64,000 nt of DNA, taken from contig CP159918.1 in NCBI GenBank assembly GCA_040616305.1, forward strand, positions 558,001 through 622,000. Reading direction: 5' to 3'. The notes under the pieces are model-generated. The model had not been told where the DNA came from, searched no databases, and saw only the letters and a program-made list of their open reading frames with translations. Shown in pieces: positions 45,901 to 54,153 of the stretch. This stretch comes from UBA1876 sp003446665. GTDB taxonomy: Bacteria > Synergistota > Synergistia > Synergistales > Thermovirgaceae. The translations under genes were made by a program, and so were the position numbers. Numbering within the stretch: position 1 is the first letter of the stretch; each line of letters opens with the position of its first letter.

Positions 45901-47410
45901 CCCGTACATCAAGTGCGATGATATCCGCCATATTCTCCAGTGTCTGCCCTGCGCCTGCCTGGCACGAGTAATTCATGCGCGCTTCCTGCACCTCATCCGT
46001 CGCCCTGCCGTTTACCCGCTTGAAGGTGGTGAACTTCATATCCTGTCCGCCGATCTCGAACACTGTGTCGATTTCGCTGTCCCAGGACTTGACCCCCAAG
46101 GCATGGCAGGTGATTTCGTCCACTGCCGCATCGGGGACCGAAAATCCGCGGGATTCCAGATCCTTCCTTTTGGCGGGACTTACGAGAACCCGTTCAAAAA
46201 GTTTTCTCGCGGAGCCCGTGGTACAAACTCCGACGATGGAGTAGCGTTCCCTGTTGTTCGAAAAGCGGCGGATAATATCCTGAAGTGCTTTCAGAGGGTT
46301 CCCGTGGGTGCTTATGTACATGCTATCAAGGATTTCTCCTGTTTCCATGTGAACAAGAACGGCTTTAGTGGTCGTAGACCCTCCGTCCACGCCCAGGACC
46401 ACTTCAGGGTCTTCAGCCGATCCTGCACCTGCCGGGATGGTGACGGGCTCCTTTTCGTACAGGTGGACCCTGGATAGTGACGCGGCCAAAGATGGCGCGA
46501 ATTGTCGCCTTTCCCTGGCCCTTTGGGCCACCTCGCCGATCCTTTCGGGATCCAGTACCAGCGAGTTGCCCCTCTCGGCGGCGAGGATGGCGGCTCCTAT
46601 GGCGCCGACATTAAGGAAATGACAGGGTATTTCTATTTGCGTGCTCGTTAGTTTCCCGACCCATTCTGCAATGGGTGCGATGCGGGCGAGCCCCCCGGTC
46701 ATGACGACTTTCGAGTCCGGGTCGAAACTGCGGGAACCAATTACGTCCTGGACGTAATTGGACGCCACCGTCTGGAAAAGCTTTGCGAGTATGAGGGGCC
46801 GGTGCATCCCCTCGTTCTGGTCGTGGATGAGGTCCGACTGGATTACCACTCCACACCTGGCGTTGTAACCGGGGACATGTGTATACTCGGAAGCTTCCCT
46901 TACAGCGGTTTGGAAAAGCTCTTCCGGTAACGACCCGCTCGAAGGCCCGCTGTCGGAAACAAAAAGCCGCCGGATCTGTTTTTCCACGAGCGTTCCCGAG
47001 CCAGCCCCGCATTTGGTGTTGGTTGCCCATTCGAGGATAGAGGGTTTGCCGTTTTTTTCGGAAATGTTGAAATAATAGGAGTCTTTTGCACCAAGGTGAA
47101 AGGCCGCACAGGCATCGGGAGCCACGAGATGGATTCCCCTGGCCAGGGTGACGCTGTCGTATTCGTAAAGGGCACCCTCGAAAACGGACGGGAAAAGGGA
47201 AGCACCTATGCCGGTGAAAGCGGTACTCCGCAGTTTTGTGACATTTATGGCCTGGACCAGCTCCGGCCAGATTGCTTCTTTCAAGACAGCAAGGGGTTGC
47301 CCGCAATGTGTCTTGGGCGCCGGTGAGTAAACAACATTCAGATTCTCGTCTATGACAGAGCAATGAATCGCTGAGGAACCGATATCGAAACCCGCATAGA
47401 GCTCGACCAC
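42956..47410 (-). CDS. Giant BadF/HgdC-type activase fusion (two ATPase domains plus DUF2229-type region)
   Basis: This protein of about 1484 residues joins two acyl-CoA-dehydratase activase ATPase domains. Domain 1: YAGFDIGSSAIHCSVID, TNTKCGAGSGTLVEKQ and ARCGVVIQSDL. Domain 2: VVLGVDGGSTTTKAVLV, YSCQAGAGQTLENMA, and TCGVFMEMEENRLIAENFSR. The cysteines of each fit the bridging [4Fe-4S] site of HgdC. A DUF2229-type region (GIRRCGSTIDEHAVWASALF) and an HgdB-like C-terminus follow. HgdC injects high-energy electrons into 2-hydroxyacyl-CoA dehydratases; the role of these long fusions is not established. I place the start at GTG 47410 with GGGAG 8 bases upstream; a longer frame would run into the divergent pepA. 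Confidence 0.85.
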   Translation of the reverse strand: MVELYAGFDIGSSAIHCSVIDENLNVVYSPAPKTHCGQPLAVLKEAIWPELVQAINVTKLRSTAFTGIGASLFPSVFEGALYEYDSVTLARGIHLVAPDACAAFHLGAKDSYYFNISEKNGKPSILEWATNTKCGAGSGTLVEKQIRRLFVSDSGPSSGSLPEELFQTAVREASEYTHVPGYNARCGVVIQSDLIHDQNEGMHRPLILAKLFQTVASNYVQDVIGSRSFDPDSKVVMTGGLARIAPIAEWVGKLTSTQIEIPCHFLNVGAIGAAILAAERGNSLVLDPERIGEVAQRARERRQFAPSLAASLSRVHLYEKEPVTIPAGAGSAEDPEVVLGVDGGSTTTKAVLVHMETGEILDSMYISTHGNPLKALQDIIRRFSNNRERYSIVGVCTTGSARKLFERVLVSPAKRKDLESRGFSVPDAAVDEITCHALGVKSWDSEIDTVFEIGGQDMKFTTFKRVNGRATDEVQEARMNYSCQAGAGQTLENMADIIALDVRDSLQEEALKAEKVPVIDATCGVFMEMEENRLIAENFSRSEIAAAIVRSTAASYFNKFVGGRRHVGDKCSCQGGPALGKAFLAAMAQVTGSDIHAYPYRELFGAYGASLWARKRILDCKARGEKTKTAFRGWDVSEATFSHEEQSCRDYFGALSCGTRNCTLKIFGIGDEQIVSGGFCPRGNSEGVSGQRRDYVSVFHEILERHFDGVVYDNLGTNAPEYKPTIGIRRCGSTIDEHAVWASALFRYLGFLPVLSPVSDQRISSLGTRLASTEYCVAMKLATGHAALMATDERISHIFIPSLIDTTSTEGRKRMYCIYTEAEGFVLKDLLALDDSRLLLPVWHLGKPAQMARELRRVMKKAGYDLPMAKILEAFRHADEKARIFLRDLAAEGEKFMQNLEISDEPGYVGTGRDYVLLDPEASSNSGYMFSKTRGMRYIPQIFLRHRFEEIPIDELVDNEYWKHSKDILQASVFIARQPNLYPVRLMNFACGPDSIKFFMEQEIFRRAEKPFLHLMTDAQTNNAPFVTRAEAHQRVVERHKGSKAPALGQFSFRPVYGKVDGSKRHWLIPYMGKVSPIAASAARHWGIDARVMPTCTPQSRFAADRLIRMETCFPLKGVVGDTIASIEGLVDEIGKERLLKEYVVFLPTTSGPCRFGKYVEVLRLFLEQYGLGNLPIISPSSAKGYLDMETLSIDLPPRKLLDLVSELYNAIFAADIYDDLLLRYRPYARDSEEFEDHAERSQNELENLLEAKGASFSALSQWVTKNIETFKKLSNQGVKRFPLVLYIGEIYMRQHDPYTDHVIRKLESQGLELIRGPVHEWLRYVTYLAWRNTRSMIYKAADFYMDWTDRKFMRILKEELGYRHVIPLPRRIIQQAEKDGVYHGDVMGESALAIGLFNEYLKGRLNGGSGICGIFHVGPFTCMQEGVSTAKMRALLKEHRKKDPSLLVPIIHAFFGDSPNPNLDAEIAAFREQCYLKSKTSGF

Positions 47411-47543
47411 GAGATCATCTCCCGTTGGCAGTTCTCGGTGAATCCATCTTTTATTATAGACATTTTTCTCAAAAGCATGTGGTACCATAATTCGGAGTGA
47501 ATAACGGATAGATGACCAGGTATGAAACAAAGGAGGTAAACCT

Positions 47544-49013
47544 ATGGATATTCGCCTTTTCGGTGATGATATTTCCCGATACGAGGGAGAGGTCGTAGCC
47601 CTTCTGCTGCATGAGGAAGATCTGGGAAAAGTGGAGGTTCTGGGGGCGGATCTCGCTCCGTTAGTAAGGGCCCGGATTGAAAGGACTGCCTTCAAGGCCA
47701 GAAAGGATTCGATAATTTCGGCTCCGGTTTACGGCGGAAGGGTAGGCGCCGTCTACCTTGCGGGACTAGGTAAAAAGGAAAAGGAAGAGCCTGACGCTTG
47801 GAGGCGGGCGGCCGCCGGGGTTATACGCCAGGCGATGCAGGAACGGTTTCGATCGGTGTTGATTGCCGCTTTCGATCGACTTGGTTCCACCGAGGCAGCC
47901 CGCATCGTCGAGGGAGCGATTGCCGGAGGATACCGCTTTTTGAAGTACAAGACCAATTCCGAAAAAAGTGACCTCCCACCCGAGGTGGAAGAGCTACTCG
48001 TGGCAGGAGATGACGAGGCTGCCATCGAAAAGGGCAGGATTGCGGCGGAAGCGCAGAATTTTGCACGTGATCTGGCGAATGAGCCCGGTAACGTGATAAA
48101 TCCCACCGTTTTGGCCGAAAAAGCTTCGCGGCTCGCCGAAGAAAGCGGCCTGGAATGCGAGATATTCCAGGCCGAAAAACTCAAGGAAATGGGCATGAAC
48201 GGCTTGTTGTCGGTAGGGGGTGCTTCGAAGACGCCACCCGTTCTCATCCATCTTGTATACCGGCCGGAGAATGAAACTAAAAAGCGCGTAGCCTTTGTAG
48301 GAAAAGGCATTACTTTTGACAGCGGCGGACTTAACATCAAACCTGGCGAACACATGAGAACCATGAAAGGCGACAAGACAGGAGCCTGCAACGTACTGGC
48401 TGTCATGAAGGCCGTCGGCCGCCTGAAGCCCCCGGTCGAAGTCCACGGCCTGATAGGGGCCGCCGAGAATATGCCGGGAGGAAACGCCTACAGACCCGAC
48501 GACATTATCGTAATGAGAAACGGAAAAACCGTGGAGATAGACAACACCGATGCCGAAGGCAGGGTTACCCTCGCGGATGTTCTTGCCTACGCCTGTGAGC
48601 AGAAACCCTCGGCCCTGGTCGACATGGCAACGTTGACCGGAGCATGTGTCGTTGCCCTGGGTGAGTATACCGCGGGCCTTTTTTCACCGGACGAAGCCAT
48701 GGCGCGTGAGTTTTTTGAAACGTCCGTCGAGACCGGCGAAAGGATGTGGAGGCTTCCTGTCGACGACGAGCGGCTCAAAAAGAAGATCAAATCCGATATA
48801 GCCGACGTGGTGAACTCGGGAGGCCGTACCGGGGGCGCCATCACGGCGGCCATGTTCCTCGAGGAATTCGTCGAAAAAGATATTCCCTGGGTGCACATAG
48901 ACATCGCCGGGATGGATAACTACAAGGAGGAGTTTGGGTATTACAAAAAAGGCGCCACAGGTTTCGGCGTAAGGACATGCCTTGCCTGGCTTGAAAAGTT
49001 CGGGGCCGAATAA
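47544..49013 (+). CDS. pepA: Leucyl aminopeptidase (M17 family)
   Basis: This 489-residue protein has the two-domain PepA layout. The catalytic part shows VGKGITFDSGGLNIKPGEHM, MKGDKTGACNVLAVMKAVG, GAAENMPGGNAYRPDDI and the signature NTDAEGRVTLADVLAYA. These carry the metal-binding Lys/Asp/Glu residues and the catalytic Arg. It removes N-terminal residues from peptides in the cytoplasm, which suits a peptide-fermenting organism. AAAGGAGG lies 8 bases before the ATG. Confidence 0.96.
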   Translation: MDIRLFGDDISRYEGEVVALLLHEEDLGKVEVLGADLAPLVRARIERTAFKARKDSIISAPVYGGRVGAVYLAGLGKKEKEEPDAWRRAAAGVIRQAMQERFRSVLIAAFDRLGSTEAARIVEGAIAGGYRFLKYKTNSEKSDLPPEVEELLVAGDDEAAIEKGRIAAEAQNFARDLANEPGNVINPTVLAEKASRLAEESGLECEIFQAEKLKEMGMNGLLSVGGASKTPPVLIHLVYRPENETKKRVAFVGKGITFDSGGLNIKPGEHMRTMKGDKTGACNVLAVMKAVGRLKPPVEVHGLIGAAENMPGGNAYRPDDIIVMRNGKTVEIDNTDAEGRVTLADVLAYACEQKPSALVDMATLTGACVVALGEYTAGLFSPDEAMAREFFETSVETGERMWRLPVDDERLKKKIKSDIADVVNSGGRTGGAITAAMFLEEFVEKDIPWVHIDIAGMDNYKEEFGYYKKGATGFGVRTCLAWLEKFGAE

Positions 49014-49041
49014 CCGGCCTTTGGCAAAATTCACAAAACGG

Positions 49042-49065
49042 AAAGGGGCCTGCGGGCCCCTTTTT
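49042..49065 (+). terminator. Rho-independent terminator of pepA
   Basis: AAAGGGGCC (49042-49050), a TGCG loop and GGCCCCTTT (49055-49063) form a 9-base-pair stem followed by further T. It begins 28 bases after the stop. Confidence 0.92.
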
Positions 49066-49160
49066 CATGAAACGGCTTTACGTTTTTTCGAAAAGTATCC
49101 CTAGGGAATTAATTATCCTGAATGGCCGACCCGACTTGAAAACGAAAGGTTAAAACAAAC

Positions 49161-49248
49161 TGGCGGAGGGCGAGGGATTCGAACCCCCGAGGCGTCGCCG
49201 CCTAACTGATTTCAAGTCAGCCGCCTTCGACCGCTCGGCCAGCCCTCC
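49161..49248 (-). tRNA. tRNA-Ser(TGA)
   Basis: The 5' GGAGGGC pairs with the 3' GCCCTCC-G-CCA. The anticodon arm GGCTGACTTGAAATCAG carries TGA, and a long variable arm (GGCGGCGACGCC) is typical of serine tRNA. The CCA is encoded. Confidence 0.95.
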
Positions 49249-49382
49249 GCGGATTCCAATTATAAAGAATCCAGACGGATTACGCCAATAATATATTTGC
49301 CGGGTCACACAAAAAGCGGTTTTTTAAGGCGGTTCAACATGAGTCGCGAACGGGTATGGTGAGGTATAAAGCAGCCGTTCTT

Positions 49383-50846
49383 CTATCTCTTTTCATGTGA
49401 TATCCTGTGCTTTTCCCGCTGTTGCATGCGTCTTAATGTCCGTTCGCGCCGCTCGTCGTTGTCTTCATACTCGAGTTTCCTGAAGTACCTTGCCCGCGCC
49501 TCGGTTTCCCAGACGGGGTCAAAAGCTTCGTGTATCCCCCTGCTGTATTCATCAAGCCCTTCGGCCAGGTCGGTAAGGATGTTTTCCGAACCCGGATGGG
49601 TAGGTCTGGCCCCATGCTCTCTGACAAGCTCCCGGAGAACCGCCGGGTGGTCGATGATAAGGCAGGGGCACAGGAGATTGTCATCCTCATAAGGCTGCGC
49701 CTCCCTTATGTCCTTGAAAAAGGGGCTCTGCAAGACCTCAACGAGGCTCTTTTCCTTTATGTTGTCCACGGCGAAGTGGACGAAAACACAGGGCTCCACG
49801 TCACCGTTTGAGATTATGTGGAGATAGCGTGTGCCGCCTGCCATGCAGCCATCCACGTAGAGTCCGTCATTCCAGAAATCGCCTATGAAAACAGGATACT
49901 TCATTCGCCATTCCTCGACCTTTTCATGAAGCTTCGCCCTCTGGGTTGGCGTAGCCATATACTCAAGGTCGGGTTTTTCCCCTGTCGGAATGTATTGGAA
50001 GAACCATCCCAGCTTGCAGCCTTTTCCGAGCATCTCTTCTATAAACACGTCGCTTGCCAGGTAGTCTGCGCTGGTTCTGGTACAGGTAGCGCTGAATCCG
50101 TAAAGAATCCCTTTCCGGTTGAGCCGGTCGAAGCTTTCCATGACCTTGTCGTAAGTGCCCTCGCCCCTGCGGGAATCCGTCTCCTCACGGGTCCCTTCGA
50201 CGGAAAGCACGGGAGCCACGTTCCCCATTGCGGCGAGGCGGTCCGTCACCTTCTCGTCAAGCAGCGTGCCGTTGGTGTAAACTTGGAAGAAACAGTCATC
50301 ATGTTTTTGCCAGAGATCAAGCAGGTCGGACCTCACAAAACACTCACCGCCCGAGAAGGTGAAAAAGTACATGCCCAGTTCCTTGGCTTCGTTTATCACC
50401 CGGTCCAACACATCAAAGGAGAGGTCGTCTTCCTTCGAATAGGCCGAGGCGTAGCATCCCTTGCAATGCAGGTTGCAGCGCATGGTGGGGCTTATGACTA
50501 TGAAATTGGGAAGGTGTACGCCTAACTGTTTTTCTTTTCTGTCGATCATGGCCCGGCCCAGGATGATGAAATTCACCAGAAAATTCATGATCATCTTTTT
50601 CCGGCAAATCGGGTTCAGCTCTGTAAACAAACGCTTGAATACACCTGCAAAGGGGTGATTTTCTCTCGCATACTGAGCCAGCGCCTTGGTAGTTTCCCTG
50701 TAGTACTTGTTCGGCGAAATTTTTGAAAGAGCTTCAAAGAGTGCGACCAGTTTTCTTTCGTCATCCTCTTCGGCCAGGCGTGCAACCTGGTCCAGTAGTG
50801 CTGCAGATACTAACCCTTTGAGCCTGTCCATGGCGGTCATGCCCAT
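49383..50846 (-). CDS. Radical SAM protein with C-terminal SPASM-like cysteines
   Basis: This 487-residue protein has the SAM/[4Fe-4S] motif CNLHCKGC in SPTMRCNLHCKGCYASAY, then FFTFSGGECFVRSDLLDLW and VYTNGTLLDE. Its C-terminal half has more cysteines (VDGCMAGGTRYLHIISNGDV, EPCVFVHF, NLLCPCLIIDHPAVL) as in SPASM domains that bind extra clusters. A roughly 100-residue helical N-terminal part precedes the barrel. The substrate is unknown and no partner peptide is seen. The ATG at 50846 follows AAGGAAGGAGG. Confidence 0.82.
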   Translation of the reverse strand: MGMTAMDRLKGLVSAALLDQVARLAEEDDERKLVALFEALSKISPNKYYRETTKALAQYARENHPFAGVFKRLFTELNPICRKKMIMNFLVNFIILGRAMIDRKEKQLGVHLPNFIVISPTMRCNLHCKGCYASAYSKEDDLSFDVLDRVINEAKELGMYFFTFSGGECFVRSDLLDLWQKHDDCFFQVYTNGTLLDEKVTDRLAAMGNVAPVLSVEGTREETDSRRGEGTYDKVMESFDRLNRKGILYGFSATCTRTSADYLASDVFIEEMLGKGCKLGWFFQYIPTGEKPDLEYMATPTQRAKLHEKVEEWRMKYPVFIGDFWNDGLYVDGCMAGGTRYLHIISNGDVEPCVFVHFAVDNIKEKSLVEVLQSPFFKDIREAQPYEDDNLLCPCLIIDHPAVLRELVREHGARPTHPGSENILTDLAEGLDEYSRGIHEAFDPVWETEARARYFRKLEYEDNDERRERTLRRMQQREKHRISHEKR

Positions 50847-50997
50847 AACTGCATCCTCCTTCCTTAGCAAGGCATAAGACGGTATTCGAATTTTCGGCTC
50901 CGGATTCTTTCGCATCCGGTTCCGATCTGTTGTCCTGCTCTTTGCCCGTGCAGGATGGTGGCAAATACGGCAAATTTAAAATTTCTATTTTATTTAT

Positions 50998-51025
50998 ATT
51001 CTATCATTGCGTTTGTCTTTTGCAA
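50998..51025 (-). promoter_or_regulatory. Candidate promoter of the radical SAM gene
   Basis: On the minus strand TTGCAA (51025-51020), a 16-base spacer and TAGAAT (51003-50998) lie in an AT-rich divergent region. The interval 50847-51138 holds no gene; a TATAAT at 51069-51074 may serve the plus-strand gene. Confidence 0.5.
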
Positions 51026-51138
51026 TCAGAACGGATCATTTCTCTCCCGGCAAAAGTGGAACAGGTATTATAATTTTTATGGAAGCAACAGGACTGGTTT
51101 TTCGGTGACTTTGATTTGAAAAGAGAGGAGCGATTTCC

Positions 51139-51525
51139 TTGATGAAAAAAACGGTTTTTACGGCACTCGTAGCGGTTTTGCTGGTGGGGCTGTTTTCTGC
51201 GGGGTCTTTGGCTCAGGAAAGCTGTCCTGTTCCGGCTGGGACCAAGGTAATTCTGCTGGAATCAAGCTGGTCTTTCGACCCTGAAGCCGGGCTGTTAAAA
51301 GGAACGGCGACGGTGTTCAATGCCTCGTCTTCGGATGCCATAGCACCGGGTGTAATGATCAGCCTGTACGACCTGCAAGGAGAGAAGTTCGATAGCTTCA
51401 ACATAAGGGGCAAACATGCCCGGGTTGCACCTGGCGACAAAACGGAAGTCGAGTTCCAGGTTCAGCTTAAGGCCATCCCGTTGTCCGTGATGATTGGCCC
51501 GATCGAAGGGATGGCTGTTACCTGA
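51139..51525 (+). CDS. Small secreted protein of unknown function
   Basis: This protein of about 127 residues has a clear signal peptide (KKTVFTALVAVLLVGLFSAG, cleavage near SLA-QE). The mature part of about 100 residues looks like a single beta-sandwich: SSWSFDPEAGLLKGTATVFN, SLYDLQGEKFDSFNIRGK, then APGDKTEVEFQVQLK. This resembles the FxLyD-type domains of exported proteins, a weak call. AGAGGAG sits 10 bases before TTG 51139; ATG 51142 is the alternative start. Confidence 0.7.
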   Translation: MMKKTVFTALVAVLLVGLFSAGSLAQESCPVPAGTKVILLESSWSFDPEAGLLKGTATVFNASSSDAIAPGVMISLYDLQGEKFDSFNIRGKHARVAPGDKTEVEFQVQLKAIPLSVMIGPIEGMAVT

Positions 51526-51588
51526 GGATAGAAACAGCTGGCGCGTAGCGCCACTTTAGAATATAGGTGAAGAAAGGAGTTTGCTGCC

Positions 51589-52011
51589 ATGAAGATGGAC
51601 GAAATAATAGAAGAATTTGTCTGCAAACCTTCGAAGATAGCGGTCGTCGGAGCATCGCGAAATCGTGATCGCCCAGTATACGATGTAATGTCATACCTGA
51701 AGCAGCAGGGATTTGACTTGTACCCGGTCAATCCAGCTTCTGCGGGCGATACCATACTCGATTTGCCCTGCTATAAAAGCCTGAAAGAAGTTCCGGAAAA
51801 GGTGGATATTGTGGCCCTTTTCCTCTCGCCGAAAAACCAGGAGATCATTTTGGAGGATATCAGGGGTCTGGCATACAAACCTGTGGTATGGATGCAGCCT
51901 GGAGCGGAAAACGACGAGGCCGAGGACGCTTTGAAGCAGGAGGGATATGAAGTAGTCAAGGGTGCCTGCCTCATGATGACCCATCAGGTTTATTGTGGTG
52001 GTGGAGAGTAG
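51589..52011 (+). CDS. CoA-binding domain protein
   Basis: This 140-residue protein is a single CoA-binding Rossmann domain (PF13380, YccU-like): KIAVVGASRNRDRPVYDVMS, YLKQQGFDLYPVNPA, DIVALFLSPKNQEIIL, and VVWMQPGAENDEAED. These stand-alone domains bind CoA derivatives; their role is unclear. AGAAAGGAG precedes the ATG. Confidence 0.88.
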   Translation: MKMDEIIEEFVCKPSKIAVVGASRNRDRPVYDVMSYLKQQGFDLYPVNPASAGDTILDLPCYKSLKEVPEKVDIVALFLSPKNQEIILEDIRGLAYKPVVWMQPGAENDEAEDALKQEGYEVVKGACLMMTHQVYCGGGE

Positions 52012-52036
52012 TTAAAGGAAAAAGAAGCCAAGGTGC

Positions 52037-52065
52037 TTGACCTCGGCGGCCTGCGGGTTTAGTAT
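52037..52065 (+). promoter_or_regulatory. Promoter of the nifS-iscU operon
   Basis: TTGACC (52037-52042), a 17-base spacer and TAGTAT (52060-52065) lie 45 bases before the nifS start. Transcription should begin near 52072, inside the adjoining iron box. Confidence 0.75.
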
Positions 52066-52071
52066 ATCGTC

Positions 52072-52090
52072 ATAAGTTAGGCTAACCTAA
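52072..52090. promoter_or_regulatory. DtxR/IdeR-type iron box
   Basis: The 19 bases ATAAGTTAGGCTAACCTAA match the DtxR/IdeR consensus TTAGGTTAGGCTAACCTAA at 17 positions (differences at 1 and 4). The site overlaps the predicted transcription start of the Fe-S assembly operon, where a bound repressor would block initiation. Confidence 0.7.
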
Positions 52091-52109
52091 AAAACAAGGG
52101 GCGATATAA

Positions 52110-53285
52110 ATGCCGGCAAGAAAGGTTTATTTGGATCATTCGGCAACGACTCCGCTTGCCGCCGAAGTTTATGAAGCAATGAAGCCGTTTTTACAGGAAC
52201 GTTATGGCAACCCTAACAGCCTTCACTCCTGGGGCAGAGAAGCCAGAAAGGCCGTCGACGAGGGCCGGGCTTCAATAGCAAGGCTTATAAATGCCGAACC
52301 CCGCGAAATAATCATAACGGGAGGCGGCAGTGAGGCGGACAATCTCGCCATAAAGGGGACAGCCTTCGCGCTCCAGGGCAGGGGAAGGCACATAATAACC
52401 TCGGCCATCGAACACCATGCCGTTATCGACACCTGTAAATGGCTGGAAAAACAGGGGTTTGAACTGACGGTGCTTCCCGTAGACGAGACGGGAATGGTAA
52501 GCATCGCCGACCTGGATGCGGCGATCAGGAAAGAGACCATACTCGTTACCATCATGTATGCCAATAATGAGGTAGGCACCATACAGCCGGTAAGAGAAAT
52601 CGTCCGGACGGCCCGGGCGAAGGGCGTTCGGGTGCACCTCGACGGTGTGCAGGCGGTGGGGCACATCCCAGTGGATGTAAAAGACCTGGATGTGGATTTG
52701 CTGACCCTCTCCGCCCACAAGATGTACGGGCCGAAGGGTGTCGGGGCTCTTTACGTGAAGCGTGGAGTAAAACTGGCTCCGCTGGTACACGGTGGTGGGC
52801 AGGAATTCGGGCTCAGGTCCGGAACGGAGAACACGGCGGGTATTGTCGGATTCGGAGCAGCCGCGGAGCTTGCAAATCGGCGGCTTGAAGAGGGAGCCGC
52901 CGAAGAGGAAACCCGTTTGAGAGACCTGCTCATCAATGGCATTACCGAGAAAATCCCTAATGCCCATATAACGGGGCATCCAGTGGAGAGGCTCCCCTTT
53001 CATGCCAGTGTGTGTTTTGATTACATAGAGGGCGAATCCATGCTCTTGCGTCTTGATGCCGCCGGAATAGGGGCTTCGAGCGGGTCCGCGTGCACTTCGG
53101 GAAGCCTTGAACCCAGCCACGTGCTTTTGGCCATGGGCATACCTCATGAACTGGCCCACGGCTCTCTGCGCCTGACACTGGGGAAAGATACGACGGAGGA
53201 GGATATTCTCTACGTTCTTGAAATACTTCCCAGGGTGGTTTCGGACCTCAGGGCACTCTCGCCGCTTGGAAAAGAACTCTCATAA
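52110..53285 (+). CDS. nifS: Cysteine desulfurase (NifS/IscS family)
   Basis: This 391-residue PLP enzyme takes sulfur from cysteine for Fe-S cluster assembly. Landmarks: VYLDHSATTPLAAEVYEAM, GNPNSLHSWGREARKAVDEG, GGGSEADNLAIKG, EHHAV, and PLP Lys in LSAHKMYGPKGVGALYVK. RSGTENTAGIVGFGAAAELA is followed by the sulfur-carrying Cys in ASSGSACTSGSLEPSHVLLA. The loop with Cys is long, as in IscS/NifS. The iscU gene follows after 12 bases. Confidence 0.95.
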   Translation: MPARKVYLDHSATTPLAAEVYEAMKPFLQERYGNPNSLHSWGREARKAVDEGRASIARLINAEPREIIITGGGSEADNLAIKGTAFALQGRGRHIITSAIEHHAVIDTCKWLEKQGFELTVLPVDETGMVSIADLDAAIRKETILVTIMYANNEVGTIQPVREIVRTARAKGVRVHLDGVQAVGHIPVDVKDLDVDLLTLSAHKMYGPKGVGALYVKRGVKLAPLVHGGGQEFGLRSGTENTAGIVGFGAAAELANRRLEEGAAEEETRLRDLLINGITEKIPNAHITGHPVERLPFHASVCFDYIEGESMLLRLDAAGIGASSGSACTSGSLEPSHVLLAMGIPHELAHGSLRLTLGKDTTEEDILYVLEILPRVVSDLRALSPLGKELS

Positions 53286-53297
53286 CGAGGTGAAAGA

Positions 53298-53675
53298 ATG
53301 ATGTACTCGGAAAAAGTAATCGAATTGTTCATGAATCCCAAGAACGCAGGAAGGATGGACAACCCTGACGGCGTCGGCCAGGTAGGGAACCCGCAGTGCG
53401 GGGATATCATGAAGATCTATATCAAGGTAAAGGATGACCGTATCGAGGATATTTCTTTCGAAACCTTCGGATGCGCTTCGGCGATAGCCTCCAGTTCAAT
53501 GGTCACCGAAATGGTTAAGGGGAAAACCCTTGACGAGGCACTCAAGGTGTCGAACAAGGACGTCATGGAGGAACTCGGCGGTCTCCCCCCTCAGAAAATA
53601 CACTGTTCGCTTCTGGCCGAAGAAGGGATCAAGGCCGCCATAGAAGATTACAGGAAGAAAGCGGGTATAAAGTGA
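53298..53675 (+). CDS. iscU: Fe-S cluster scaffold protein (IscU/NifU N-terminal)
   Basis: This 125-residue protein is a complete IscU-type scaffold with the three cluster cysteines: VGNPQCGD, FETFGCASAIASSSMVTEM, and PPQKIHCSLLAEEGIKAAI. It accepts sulfur from NifS and builds [2Fe-2S] or [4Fe-4S] clusters. GAGGTGA lies upstream of ATG 53298. The stop overlaps the MOSC gene as TGATG. Confidence 0.95.
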   Translation: MMYSEKVIELFMNPKNAGRMDNPDGVGQVGNPQCGDIMKIYIKVKDDRIEDISFETFGCASAIASSSMVTEMVKGKTLDEALKVSNKDVMEELGGLPPQKIHCSLLAEEGIKAAIEDYRKKAGIK

Positions 53676-54112
53676 TGGCTGAAGGCAAGGTGGTGGCCGT
53701 CTGCATGTCCGATAAAAAAGGCGTCCCCAAAAAAAACGTGGGCCAGGCTTTTCTGGAAGTAGGTAAAGGGCTTGTGGGAGACGCCCACGCGGGTTTCGCC
53801 CACAGGCAGGTAAGCATGCTTGCTCTCGAGGATATCGAAAAAATGAAAGAGAAACTGCCTGACCTTGAACCGGGCAGTTTCGCCGAAAACCTTACGGTCA
53901 CCGGGGTGGATCTGGAAAATGTTGCAATTGGAGCCCGTTTCAGGGTCGGCGAGACCTTGCTGGCATTGACACAGATAGGCAAGGAGTGCCATACCAAATG
54001 TGCCATATATCACAAAACGGGAGACTGCATTATGCCCGCCAAGGGACTTTTCTTCGAGGTTATAGAGGGCGGCAGGGTAGCCGTGGGTGATAAGGTGAAA
54101 CGGCTGGACTAG
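53675..54112 (+). CDS. MOSC domain protein
   Basis: This 145-residue protein is a small MOSC domain: VVAVCMSDKKGVPKK, GLVGDAHAGFAHRQVSMLAL, LEPGSFAENLTVTGVDL, and a cysteine-rich GKECHTKCAIYHKTGDCIMP. MOSC domains carry sulfur or bind molybdenum cofactor. The operon with nifS fits a sulfur-transfer role. No molybdopterin genes are in the window. Confidence 0.9.
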   Translation: MAEGKVVAVCMSDKKGVPKKNVGQAFLEVGKGLVGDAHAGFAHRQVSMLALEDIEKMKEKLPDLEPGSFAENLTVTGVDLENVAIGARFRVGETLLALTQIGKECHTKCAIYHKTGDCIMPAKGLFFEVIEGGRVAVGDKVKRLD

Positions 54113-54153
54113 GCTTTTGCGCGTGGTTTAGCCTATTCACAGGTTTACACGTT

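Noticed and set aside
42956..47695. Activase fusion with a start at 47695
   Set aside because: The extra 95 residues are arginine/serine-rich antisense of pepA and would leave no room for divergent promoters; GTG 47410 has a good ribosome site.
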